From contig NZ_AP023081.1 of assembly GCF_026072635.1 (NCBI RefSeq), forward strand, positions 4,522,501 to 4,586,500: DNA of 64,000 nucleotides, written 5' to 3'. The notes under the pieces are model-generated. The model was given only the letters and a program-made list of their open reading frames with translations. It was not told the origin of the DNA and did not search any database. Position numbers and translations under genes: made by a program. The DNA is from Pseudomonas solani (GTDB lineage: Bacteria > Pseudomonadota > Gammaproteobacteria > Pseudomonadales > Pseudomonadaceae). Numbering within the stretch: position 1 is the stretch's first letter; each line of letters opens with the position of its first letter. This document shows, one piece after another, positions 35,413 to 43,713 of this stretch.

Positions 35413-36669
35413 TCAGCGCGTGGTGGCGCCTTCGCTCTGCTTGGCGTTGAGGATGGCGGTGTATTCGCCCGGGTCGATGCCGTTGAGGTAGTAGTTGCCG
35501 ACGTGGTGCAGGCGCCAGCGGATCGGGTCGTGGGTGGTGTGCACCCGCGCGTTGCGCCAGAAGCGGTCGAGGTTCCACTTGGTCAGCGAGGCACTGGCGC
35601 CGAGCAGCGAGAAGATGTCGCTGGAGATCTTCAGCGAGGCACCGTCGGAGTGGGCACGGGCGGTGGCCACCGAGAGGATCAGCTCGTCCTGCAGTTCCTT
35701 GTTGTCCGGGTCCTGCTCGTGCTGGTCGAACACCCGCGCGGCATCGCGCAGCAGGGATTCGGCGGCGCGCAGGGCCACGGCGTATTCGCCGATCTGGCGG
35801 ATGATGTGCGGCTCTTCGTTGGCGCGCTCGACGCCGCTTTCCACCCAGGGGCGGGAATTGTGGTTGAGGTAGTGCACGCCGGCCTGCAGCGCGCCGGCGG
35901 CGATGCCGGTGTCGATGGCGGCGTGGAGGATCTGCGGGAAGGTCAGCCCGGTGCGTTTCATCGGGCCCTGGCGGCGGGAGACGAAGCGCTCGTCCAGTTC
36001 GATGTTGTCGAAGATCACCGTGCCGCTGACCGAGTTGTTCTGGCCGAAGGCGTCCCAGTCGTCCACCAGGGTCAGGCCGGGGGTGTCGCGGTTGAGCAGC
36101 ACGCCCACGCCGCCGTCGTCGGAGCCGGCGGTGAGGGAGATCCACTCGGCCAGGTAGGAGCCGGTGGAGTAGAACTTGCTGCCATTGAGGATCAGCTTGC
36201 CGTCGGCGCGGCGCTCGACGCGGGTCTTGAGGGCGAATTTGTTCTTGCCGCCGACTTCGGCCAGGGCGTTGCCGAAGCGCTTGCCGGCCAGCACGTCGGC
36301 CACCAGGCGGTCGCGCACCTCGTCCGGGTAGCCGTTGAAGATGCCGCGCAGCATCACGTTGTGGATCTGCAGCAGTTGGCCGACACCGCCGTCGGCGACG
36401 GAGATGAGGCGCACCGTCTCGACGATGGTTTCCACCGAGGCGCCCAGGCCGCCGAAGGCCTTGGGCACGCCGATGGCGGTGAGCCCGCTGTCGGACAGCA
36501 GTTGCGCCTGGCGCCTGGGCAGCTCGCGGTTCTGCGAGCTGTCGGCGGCGATCTCGGCGATCTCCCTGGCCACTTCCTTCGCCACCGCGATGGCATCCGC
36601 CTCGCTGCGCAGGATGTTCACCGCCGCGTGCGGCTGCTCCGTGGCGAAATTGCGTTCGGCCGTACTCAT
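35413..36669 (-). CDS. sfnB: SfnB-family FMNH2-dependent monooxygenase (acyl-CoA dehydrogenase fold)
   Basis: This is a 418-residue protein of the DszC/SfnB group. It shows LPRRQAQLLSDSGLTAIGVPKAFGGLGASV, NGSKFYSTGSYLAEWISLTA and the C-terminal WNLDRFWRNARVHTTHDPIRWRLHHVGNYYLNG. It probably oxidises a sulfur compound with FMNH2 rather than acyl-CoA. It heads a minus-strand unit with the amidohydrolase and the ABC exporter, from a sigma-54 promoter divergent to the large desulfinase operon. Confidence 0.88.
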   Translation of the reverse strand: MSTAERNFATEQPHAAVNILRSEADAIAVAKEVAREIAEIAADSSQNRELPRRQAQLLSDSGLTAIGVPKAFGGLGASVETIVETVRLISVADGGVGQLLQIHNVMLRGIFNGYPDEVRDRLVADVLAGKRFGNALAEVGGKNKFALKTRVERRADGKLILNGSKFYSTGSYLAEWISLTAGSDDGGVGVLLNRDTPGLTLVDDWDAFGQNNSVSGTVIFDNIELDERFVSRRQGPMKRTGLTFPQILHAAIDTGIAAGALQAGVHYLNHNSRPWVESGVERANEEPHIIRQIGEYAVALRAAESLLRDAARVFDQHEQDPDNKELQDELILSVATARAHSDGASLKISSDIFSLLGASASLTKWNLDRFWRNARVHTTHDPIRWRLHHVGNYYLNGIDPGEYTAILNAKQSEGATTR

Positions 36670-36732
36670 GGTTCACCTCTGTGGATTCAAACGTCGCGAT
36701 GCCAGGCCTGTGCCGGGCGCTGTGGGGGCTTG

Positions 36733-36748
36733 AGCAGGTTCTATGCCA
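36733..36748 (-). promoter_or_regulatory. Sigma-54 promoter of sfnB
   Basis: On the minus strand TGGCATAGAACCTGCT keeps GG-N10-GC. The predicted start is near 36721, about 52 bp before the ATG. Confidence 0.72.
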
Positions 36749-36825
36749 GAGGTTTTCCAACGGCCGCCGAGGCCTTGCGCGGCGCGGCTTGCAGGGGATG
36801 AGTAGGGCCGCACCCGGGCGGGCCG

Positions 36826-36906
36826 TTGCTGCTGGGGCAGCAGCGGCGCGGGGGCGGTTGCTCGGCAGGCAGCAATCGCCGCGCAACCCTGCTGGCTGGC
36901 CAGCAG
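36826..36906. promoter_or_regulatory. Triple enhancer array shared by divergent sigma-54 promoters
   Basis: Three inverted repeats with 6-bp spacers stand in a row: TTGCTG-N6-CAGCAG (36826-36843), TTGCTC-N6-CAGCAA (36858-36875) and CTGCTG-N6-CAGCAG (36889-36906). Their starts are 32 and 31 bp apart, so they lie on the same DNA face. The array is about 95-160 bp from the plus start and 110-180 bp from the minus start. Confidence 0.7.
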
Positions 36907-36968
36907 AACGGCGGCCGGGTTTTCCATGCGCTCCGCTGCAGGCCACGGAACATGGGGCTTGCGGGCAT

Positions 36969-36983
36969 TGGCACGGGCATTGC
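36969..36983 (+). promoter_or_regulatory. Sigma-54 promoter of the large desulfinase operon
   Basis: TGGCACGGGCATTGC is a consensus -24/-12 element. The predicted start is near 36995, about 46 bp before the ATG. Confidence 0.85.
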
Positions 36984-37040
36984 GATGGCAGGGCAAACGG
37001 CCTGTTCCGGCCGCCATGACTCGTTTGAATGGAGCGCCCC

Positions 37041-38102
37041 ATGACCCTAGCCGCCACCGCCCCTGCGCAGCCGACCTTCACCGGGAAGGCCCCGCTGGAA
37101 CAGATCTGGTTCACCCGTTGCCCGGTGCCCACCGCTTCCGGCATCGCCTACAAGCTCGGTTGGCTGACCGAAGAGTTCGCCGCCGACGGCCTGCCGGTGT
37201 CCACCCTGCAGGAGGCCCGCCAGCTCGGCCGCCACCATTACGACCACGAGCTGCCCGGGCTCTTCCGCGAGGGCGGCAACGTGCCGGCCCTGGCCGCCCG
37301 CGCTGCCGGAGCGCCGAGCCGGCTGATCGGCCTGACCTGGATCGAGGAATGGCAGACCATCCTCGTGCGCCCGGACTCCGGTATCCGCAGCCCGGCCGAC
37401 CTCAAGGGCAAGCGCCTGGCTCTGCCGGCCTGGGGTGACAGCCGCCCCGGCAGCATCGCCCGGGCCATGAGCCTGCACGGCTACAAGGGCGCCCTGGCCC
37501 TGGCCGGGCTGGGCTTCGATGACGTGCAGCTGGTGGAGGTGCCGTTGCTGGACCAGGCCGCCGCGCGCACCCTGGAGGAGGGCCTGCAACGCCTCTGGTC
37601 GGGCCTCGAACCCCTGGCCCGTGGCGAGCTGGACGCCGTCTACGTCAAGGGTGCCGCCGCTGCCGATGCGGCCCGCCGCCTGGGCCTGGTGGTGGGTGTC
37701 GACCTCGACCTGGTGGACCCGCGCCATCGCGTCAACAACGGCACGCCCCGGCCGATCACCGTGCACCAGGAGCTGCTCGACGACCATTTCGACCTGGTGG
37801 TGCGCTTCCTCGCCCAGACCCTGCGCGCCGCCGAATGGGCCGCCGACAACCGCGACGACCTGTACGCCATTCTCGAAGTGGAAACCCGTGCCGGTCGCGA
37901 GGGCGTGGCCGAAGCCTACCGCGGTGATTTCCACACCACCCTGGCACCGGACCTCTCCGCCCAGCGCCTGGAATTCCTCGGCATCCAGAAGAACTTCCTC
38001 AACCTGCACGGCTTCCTCGAGCGCGATTTCGACATCGCCGACTGGGTCGACGCCCGTCCCCTGCAAGCCGCCCACGAACTGCTGGCCCAGCGCCGCGCCT
38101 GA
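37041..38102 (+). CDS. DszB-like sulfinate desulfinase, operon copy
   Basis: This is a 353-residue cytoplasmic protein with no signal peptide. WFTRCPVPTASGIA carries Cys27 at the DszB nucleophile position, and H66 and R76 (HYDHELPGLFREGG) keep the His-Arg spacing of 10. It is more divergent from the copies at 24403 and 25497 than they are from each other. It heads a plus-strand operon with an aldolase-like protein, an LLM monooxygenase and a peptide-type ABC importer. The ATG at 37041 follows GGAGC; an ATG at 37029 is possible. An SsuA-like label would miss the absence of an export signal. Confidence 0.8.
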   Translation: MTLAATAPAQPTFTGKAPLEQIWFTRCPVPTASGIAYKLGWLTEEFAADGLPVSTLQEARQLGRHHYDHELPGLFREGGNVPALAARAAGAPSRLIGLTWIEEWQTILVRPDSGIRSPADLKGKRLALPAWGDSRPGSIARAMSLHGYKGALALAGLGFDDVQLVEVPLLDQAAARTLEEGLQRLWSGLEPLARGELDAVYVKGAAAADAARRLGLVVGVDLDLVDPRHRVNNGTPRPITVHQELLDDHFDLVVRFLAQTLRAAEWAADNRDDLYAILEVETRAGREGVAEAYRGDFHTTLAPDLSAQRLEFLGIQKNFLNLHGFLERDFDIADWVDARPLQAAHELLAQRRA

Positions 38103-38118
38103 TCCGGAGATTCTGCAC

Positions 38119-38847
38119 ATGACCATCCTGGTTAACGAACAGCACATCGGCGACGAGCTGCGTGCCTTCGTCGATAACGTCGTTCTCGAAGCCGGCGAAG
38201 CCTTCGCCGTGTACCGCGAGACCGGCACCATCACCGCCAACGGCACCGTCGGCTTCATCGAGCGGGTGCCGGGGCAGGAGCTGCTGGTCTCGGTCAACTA
38301 CCCGGGCCCCTGGAACCACCGCAAGCCGTTGCAGGCGGTGGTCACCGACTTCGCCGGCAACGTGGTGTTCGGCCATGGCCGTGGCGGTGCCGGGCGCTAC
38401 ACCAAGCTGTTCCAGCAGCACGCCGACATCACCACCGTGTCCCACGTGCATTCGCCCTATCTGGGGGCCTGGGCGCAGACCCAGCGCAGCCTGCCGTTCC
38501 ACTACGTGCCGGTGCAGCGCTACCAGCTGGCCCGCGAGCTGCCGGTGTACATCGACCGCCGCCAGCAGGAAGTGGATTTCATCCTCGAGCGCATCGCCGA
38601 GAACCCCTACACGCCGGCCATCCTCGAGGCCAACGGCGGCTCCACCGTGTGGGGCAAGCAGGGCCTGCGCGCCACCGCCGAATTCCTCCTGCTGCTGGAG
38701 GAGGGCGCGCAGCTGCAGCTGCTCGCCGAAGCCATCGGCGGCTCCCGTGCCTACGGGCCGGGCGTGCTGACCCAGCAATGGAAGATGAGCGGCCTGTACG
38801 ACAAGGCCACCGAGCTGGGCCTGGTGCCCGCCATCGACCGCCGCTGA
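38119..38847 (+). CDS. Class II aldolase/adducin-fold protein with altered metal site, second copy
   Basis: This is a 242-residue paralogue of the protein at 28087. H109 and H111 in VSHVHSPYLGAW are kept. The NHG His is replaced in ANGGSTVWG (residues 171-179), and GGAGRYTKLF stands where a catalytic Glu motif would be. The shared RELPVYIDRRQ segment ties the two copies together. It lies 16 bp after the desulfinase gene, so the association with desulfinase and monooxygenase occurs twice in the window. Function unknown. Confidence 0.8.
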   Translation: MTILVNEQHIGDELRAFVDNVVLEAGEAFAVYRETGTITANGTVGFIERVPGQELLVSVNYPGPWNHRKPLQAVVTDFAGNVVFGHGRGGAGRYTKLFQQHADITTVSHVHSPYLGAWAQTQRSLPFHYVPVQRYQLARELPVYIDRRQQEVDFILERIAENPYTPAILEANGGSTVWGKQGLRATAEFLLLLEEGAQLQLLAEAIGGSRAYGPGVLTQQWKMSGLYDKATELGLVPAIDRR

Positions 38848-38932
38848 ACCCATTCCAAGGCTCCGTGCGAGAGCCCCGGCCGCCACCCGTGCCGCTGCGT
38901 GCGCCCCCTCAATCCGTTCAAGGACACCGAAC

Positions 38933-40120
38933 ATGGCTGTGAAGATTCTCTGGTACCTCACCACCCCCGATGGCCCCTATCCCTGGGAAGCCGAAGGCCG
39001 CTGGAAGAGTGATTTCCAACACCTCAAGCAGATCGCCGTGACCGCCGACCGCCTCGGCTACTACGGCTCCCTGCTGGGCTCCAGCCCCAACGAGAGCCTG
39101 GCGGTTTCCGCCGCGCTGATCGACGCCACCGAGCGTTTGCGCTTCCTCGTCGCCCAGCACCCGGGCGAGCTGTCGCCGGCGGTGCTGGCGAAGTGGGCGC
39201 TGACCTTCGACCAGTTCTCCAACGGCCGCCTGCTGTTCAACGTGGTCAATGGCAACGACGCCAGCCTGGCCACCTACGGCATCCACTACGGGCATGACGA
39301 GCGCTACGACTTCAGCCTGGAATACTGGCGCGCCTTCCAGAGCATCTACGCCGGCGAGACCGCGGGCTACGACGGCCGCTACGTCAAGCTCGCACCACGC
39401 CAGCCGGGGGCCGCCAGCCACCCGCTGGGCGGCTGGCACCCGCCGAAGCAGAAGCCGGGCATCCCGCTGTGGGGCGCCGGTACCTCCGGCCCGGGCGTGG
39501 CCCATTCGGTGCAGCTGCTGGACGTCTACCTGAGCTTCGCCAACACCCCGCCGAAGCTGGGCGAGAAGTTCGCCAAGGTGGCCGCCGAGGCGGCGAAGAT
39601 CGGCCGCGAGCTGACCTTCGGCACGCGCCTGCAGGTGATCGTCCGCGAGACCGAGGAAGAGGCCTGGGCCCATGCCGAGAAGCTGCTGCAGCGCACCTCC
39701 ATCGAGACCGCGCGCAACGCCATCCTGCGCCAGCTGCCGCCCGGCGAGACCCTGGACAGCTTCGTCAGCGACGACCCGCAGATCCAGCGCAACCTGGAGA
39801 GCATCCGCGCCGGGCGCCTGCCCAAGGCCCGCGACCTGGAGATCTACCCCAACGTGTGGGTCGGCCCCAGCCTGTTCGGCTTCAACATCCTCGGCCCGGC
39901 CGCCGGCACCTACCTGGTGGGCAGCGCCGAGCAGGTGGCGGAGCGCATCCGCGAGTACGAACGCCATGGCACCTCGGCCTTCATCCTCTCGGGCTTCCCG
40001 CTGATCGACGAGGCCCAGCGCGTGGCCGACCTGCTGTTCCCGCTGCTGGACCTGGACCACGGCTTCGAAGTGCCGCAACTGGGCGTGACCGCACGGGCGC
40101 CGAAGGCGGCGCTGGCCTGA
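38933..40120 (+). CDS. SsuD-like LLM flavin-dependent monooxygenase, operon copy
   Basis: This is a 395-residue FMNH2-dependent monooxygenase beginning AVKILWYLTTPDGPYPWE. It shows LTFDQFSNGRLLFNVVNGNDASLA, a proline-rich GGWHPPKQKPGIPLWGAGTSGPG insert and LVGSAEQVAERIREYERHGTSAFILSGFP. The fold matches SsuD/MsuD, but the insert and N terminus differ, so the substrate probably does too. Its place after the desulfinase and aldolase-like genes suggests a joint pathway. Confidence 0.87.
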   Translation: MAVKILWYLTTPDGPYPWEAEGRWKSDFQHLKQIAVTADRLGYYGSLLGSSPNESLAVSAALIDATERLRFLVAQHPGELSPAVLAKWALTFDQFSNGRLLFNVVNGNDASLATYGIHYGHDERYDFSLEYWRAFQSIYAGETAGYDGRYVKLAPRQPGAASHPLGGWHPPKQKPGIPLWGAGTSGPGVAHSVQLLDVYLSFANTPPKLGEKFAKVAAEAAKIGRELTFGTRLQVIVRETEEEAWAHAEKLLQRTSIETARNAILRQLPPGETLDSFVSDDPQIQRNLESIRAGRLPKARDLEIYPNVWVGPSLFGFNILGPAAGTYLVGSAEQVAERIREYERHGTSAFILSGFPLIDEAQRVADLLFPLLDLDHGFEVPQLGVTARAPKAALA

Positions 40121-40201
40121 TGCAACCCGGCGCCCCCGCGTACCGGCGGGGGCCGCCGAACCGGCAACGCATAGCACGTGACAAACGGAGTGCGACGAGC
40201 A

Positions 40202-41788
40202 ATGGAATCCTGGATCAAGCGTGAACTCTCCCGCCGGCATTTCCTCGGCGGCAGCGCGGCCCTGGGCGGCGGCCTGCTGCTGGGTGGCGGGCTGCTGGCC
40301 GGCTGCGACGGTGGGGCACCGGCCCCCTCGGCGGGGTTGATCGTGCCCGGCGAGCCGGTGCACGGCGGGCGCCTGCGGGTGGGCATCATCGACGGCGACC
40401 AGGCCGGCAACCTCGATGCCCACAAGCCGGTGGGCGGCGGCATCATCCGCGGCTGGGCGCTGTACGCCAAGTTCTGGGAATGGAACCCCGACGTCAGCAC
40501 GCGCCTGGCCCTGGCCGAGTTCGCCGAACCCAATGCCGACGCCAGTGCCTGGACCATCCGCATCCAGCCGGGCCTGGAGTTCCACCACGGCAAGACCATC
40601 GGCGCCGACGACATGGTCTTCTCCATCCTGCGCCTCACCGACCCGCAACTGGCCTCGCCCTTCGCCGGGCTGGTGGGGGCCATCGACCGCAATGCGGTGC
40701 GCAAGCTGGATGCGCGGACCATCGAGATCCGCTTCAAGGAAGGCCAGAGCTTCTACCCCCTGGACGAGACCCTGATCAGCTTCGGCGGCATCGTCCCCAC
40801 CGATTACGACCCGGTGACCAACCCCGTGGGCGCCGGCCCCTACCGGCTGAAGAAGTTCGTGCCCGGGCAGCGCTCGCTCTACACGCGCTTCGAGAACTAC
40901 TACAAGCCCGGCCAGCCCTATGCCGACGAGCTGGAGATCATCGAATTCAAGGACCAGGTGTCCCGCGCAGCGGCCCTGCGCGCCGGGCAGATAGATGTGG
41001 CCAGCGGCGTGCAGGCCGAGCACAGCGCACTGCTCAAGGCCGACCCGCGCCTGCAACTGTTCGCCTCGCCGAGCACCGCCTTCACCGGCTTCAACATCAA
41101 TGTTGCCAAGGCGCCCTTCGACGATGTGCGGGTGCGCCAGGCCCTGCGCCTGCTGGCGGACCGCGAGGAGCTGGTGGCGCGGGCGCTGAACGGTTTCGGC
41201 CGGGTGGCCAACGACCTCTATTCGCCCCACGACCCCACCTACAACCACGGCATCGCCCAGCGTCCCCACGACCCCGAGCAGGCCCGTTCGCTGCTGCGCC
41301 AGGCCGGGCAGGAGCACCTGCAGGTGGAGCTGACCACCACCCCGGGCGCCGGCGCCAACGCTGCGCTGGTGTTCGCCCAGCAGGCGCGCAAGGCCGGGGT
41401 CGAGGTCAAGGTGACCCAGGTGGACGGCTCTGTGTTCAACGGCCCGCAGCGGGAGAACTGGCTGCTGTCGCCGGGCTCGACGCCGGCCCGGGGCTTCCTC
41501 GCCTCAGCCCTGCACAACGATGCACCGACGGCCATCTACAACCGCAGCAACTTCCGCGACCCACGCTTCAGCGAACTGTTCCTGCAGGCCCTGGCGCAGC
41601 CGGACCTGGAACAGCGCAAGGCGCTGGTGCACGAGGCCCAGGCCATCCAGCACGAACGCGGCGGCCTGCTGATCTGGGGCTTCAGTGATGTGCTCGACGC
41701 CGCCTCGGTGCGGGTCGGCGGCCTGACGCCGGAGCGGACCACCTTCGCCTCCTGGCGCTTCGACAGCCTTTGGCTCGCCGATGTCTGA
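40202..41788 (+). CDS. Peptide/nickel-type ABC substrate-binding lipoprotein with Tat signal
   Basis: This is a 528-residue SBP_bac_5 protein. The N terminus carries a twin-arginine motif SRRHFLGG followed by the lipobox LLAGC, so a Tat-exported lipoprotein is predicted. The body has LRVGIIDGDQAGNLDAHKP and FHHGKTIGADDMVFSILRLTDP. It precedes two permeases and a fused ATPase and overlaps the first permease by 8 bp. A paralogue with the same Tat-lipobox head is at 51261. The ligand may be a sulfur compound rather than a peptide, inferred from the operon. Confidence 0.88.
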   Translation: MESWIKRELSRRHFLGGSAALGGGLLLGGGLLAGCDGGAPAPSAGLIVPGEPVHGGRLRVGIIDGDQAGNLDAHKPVGGGIIRGWALYAKFWEWNPDVSTRLALAEFAEPNADASAWTIRIQPGLEFHHGKTIGADDMVFSILRLTDPQLASPFAGLVGAIDRNAVRKLDARTIEIRFKEGQSFYPLDETLISFGGIVPTDYDPVTNPVGAGPYRLKKFVPGQRSLYTRFENYYKPGQPYADELEIIEFKDQVSRAAALRAGQIDVASGVQAEHSALLKADPRLQLFASPSTAFTGFNINVAKAPFDDVRVRQALRLLADREELVARALNGFGRVANDLYSPHDPTYNHGIAQRPHDPEQARSLLRQAGQEHLQVELTTTPGAGANAALVFAQQARKAGVEVKVTQVDGSVFNGPQRENWLLSPGSTPARGFLASALHNDAPTAIYNRSNFRDPRFSELFLQALAQPDLEQRKALVHEAQAIQHERGGLLIWGFSDVLDAASVRVGGLTPERTTFASWRFDSLWLADV

Positions 41789-42860
41789 GCCTCTCGCCCA
41801 TTGCGCCCCGCGCAAGCACCGCCGTCGCGCGCCGGCCTGGCTGTCGTGGTTCATCGGCCGCCTCGGCGCCGGCCTGCTCACCGCCTGGGTGATCACCCTG
41901 GTGGTGTTCATCGCCACCCAGGCGCTGCCGTCGGACCCGGCGCGGGTGATCCTCGGCCCCGACGCGCCGCTGGAGAGCATCCTCACCCTACAGCGCCAGC
42001 TGGGGCTGGACCGGCCGATCCTCGAGCAGTACCTGCGCTGGCTGGGCAATGCCCTGCAGGGCGACCTGGGCCGCTCGCTGGACTCCAGCGCGCCGGTGAG
42101 CGAAATCCTCGGGGCGCGCTTCGGTAACACCCTGGCGCTGATCGCCGGGGTGTTCGCCTGGGTGGTGCCCCTGGCGCTGCTGCTGGGCGTGACCCTGGCG
42201 CTGCGCCGCGACAGCCGCCTGGACCGCTGGGGCCTGTCGGCGCTGATCCTGCTCAAGGCGACGCCGGGCTTCCTCCTGGCCATCGCCCTGATGCTGCTGT
42301 TCTCCATGCCCCAGGTGAGCCTGCTGCCGGCGGTGTCGATCCTCGACCCGGAGCGGCCGTTGCTGGCGCAGCTGGAGTACCTGGTGCTGCCGGTGTTCGC
42401 CCTGGGCCTGTCCGCCTTGCCCTACCTGGCGCGCATGGTGCGGGCCTCGATGATCGAGGCGCTGGAATCCGACTACGTGATCGCCGCGCGCCTGCGCGGC
42501 ATCCCCGAGCGGCGCATCGTCTGGCGCCACACGCTGCCCAACGCGCTGGTGCCGGCGATCCAGGGTGTGGCCCTGACCCTGCGCGTGCTGGTGGGCGGCG
42601 CGCTGCTGGCGGAGGTGATCTTCAGCTACCCCGGCATCGGCACCACGCTCAACTCGGCGATCCAGATGCGCGACCTGCCGCTGATCCAGGCCATCGTCCT
42701 GGTCACCACCCTGGGCGTGGTGCTGATCAACCTGCTGGCCGACCTGCTCACTGTGCTGCTTACCCCGAAACTCCGTACCGCGCGCCGCGTGCGGATGATC
42801 CAGCGCAACCGCCGCGGCATCCTGCCCTGGTGGCGGCGGCAACCGGCCAAGGCGCCTTGA
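41781..42860 (+). CDS. Peptide-type ABC permease, DppB-like
   Basis: This is a 359-residue inner-membrane permease with a signature N-terminal helix and about five further helices. It has DPARVILGPDAPLESI after helix 1 and the EAA-type loop ESDYVIAARLRGIPERRI. It starts inside the binding-protein gene, so translation is coupled. Its partner is the permease at 42871. Confidence 0.9.
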   Translation: MSEPLAHCAPRKHRRRAPAWLSWFIGRLGAGLLTAWVITLVVFIATQALPSDPARVILGPDAPLESILTLQRQLGLDRPILEQYLRWLGNALQGDLGRSLDSSAPVSEILGARFGNTLALIAGVFAWVVPLALLLGVTLALRRDSRLDRWGLSALILLKATPGFLLAIALMLLFSMPQVSLLPAVSILDPERPLLAQLEYLVLPVFALGLSALPYLARMVRASMIEALESDYVIAARLRGIPERRIVWRHTLPNALVPAIQGVALTLRVLVGGALLAEVIFSYPGIGTTLNSAIQMRDLPLIQAIVLVTTLGVVLINLLADLLTVLLTPKLRTARRVRMIQRNRRGILPWWRRQPAKAP

Positions 42861-42870
42861 GGACCCTTCC

Positions 42871-43713
42871 ATGACCGCGACTTCTTCCTCCTGGCGCCGC
42901 CTGCTGCGCGAACCCCAGACCCGCAAGGGCGCGGTGGTGACGGCGCTGGTGTTCGCCCTGGCGCTGCTCGGGCCGTTGCTGGCGCCCCATGCGCCCACCG
43001 ACATGGTCGGGCCGGTGTACGGCGCGCCCAGTGCCGCCGCGCCGCTGGGCCACGACTTCCTCGGCCACGACGTGCTCTCGCGCCTGCTGGCCGGCGGTCT
43101 TTCGGTGCTGTGGATGTCCCTCGCGGCGGCCTTCCTGGCCCTGGCCGTGGGCAGCGCGCTGGGCTTGCTGGCGGGCTTTTCCCGGCGCCGGCTGGACCAG
43201 GCGATCATGTGGGCCACCGATGTGGCGCTGGCCTTCCCGGACCTGATCCTGGTGCTGCTGATCGTTTCCATGCTCGGCCGCCAGAGCTGGCTGATCGTAA
43301 TCACCGTGGCCATCGCCTTCATCCCCAGCGTGGTGCGCCTGGCCCGTGGCAGCACGGTGGCGGTGGCGGGGCAGGAGTTCGTCGAGGCGGCGGAGATGAT
43401 GGGCTACCCGCGCTCGCGCATCCTCTTCCGCGAGATCCTGCCGAACATCCTCACGCCGCTGCTGGTGCACTTCGGCAACATGCTGACCTGGGGCGTGGGC
43501 ATTCTTTCCGGCCTCAGCTTCCTCGGTTACGGCGTGGCGCCACCGGCCGCCGACTGGGGGCTGATGATCAACGAGAACCAGGCGGGCCTGCTGATCCAGC
43601 CCTGGGCGGTACTGGTGCCGGCGCTGCTGATCGCGGTGTTCGCCTATGGCACCAACATCCTCGCCGAGGGCATCGGCCGCAGCAGTGCGCAGATCGGCGA
43701 GAAGCAGCCATGA
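42871..43713 (+). CDS. Peptide-type ABC permease, DppC-like
   Basis: This is a 280-residue permease with the family LGHDFLGHDVLSRLLAGG segment and an EAA loop FVEAAEMMGYPRSRILFREILP. GAGGA precedes the ATG by 7 bp. Its stop overlaps the ATPase start (ATGA). Confidence 0.9.
   Translation: MTATSSSWRRLLREPQTRKGAVVTALVFALALLGPLLAPHAPTDMVGPVYGAPSAAAPLGHDFLGHDVLSRLLAGGLSVLWMSLAAAFLALAVGSALGLLAGFSRRRLDQAIMWATDVALAFPDLILVLLIVSMLGRQSWLIVITVAIAFIPSVVRLARGSTVAVAGQEFVEAAEMMGYPRSRILFREILPNILTPLLVHFGNMLTWGVGILSGLSFLGYGVAPPAADWGLMINENQAGLLIQPWAVLVPALLIAVFAYGTNILAEGIGRSSAQIGEKQP

Larger units (their letters stand above)
36670..37040. other. Divergent sigma-54 promoter region with triple enhancer
   Basis: This 371-bp gap has no gene. 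It contains divergent -24/-12 promoters at each end and three phased enhancer candidates in the middle, listed separately. Confidence 0.7.

Noticed and set aside
38918..41317. A 799-codon frame antisense to the monooxygenase and binding protein
   Set aside because: It spans two real genes on the plus strand with good start signals and shows no domain.
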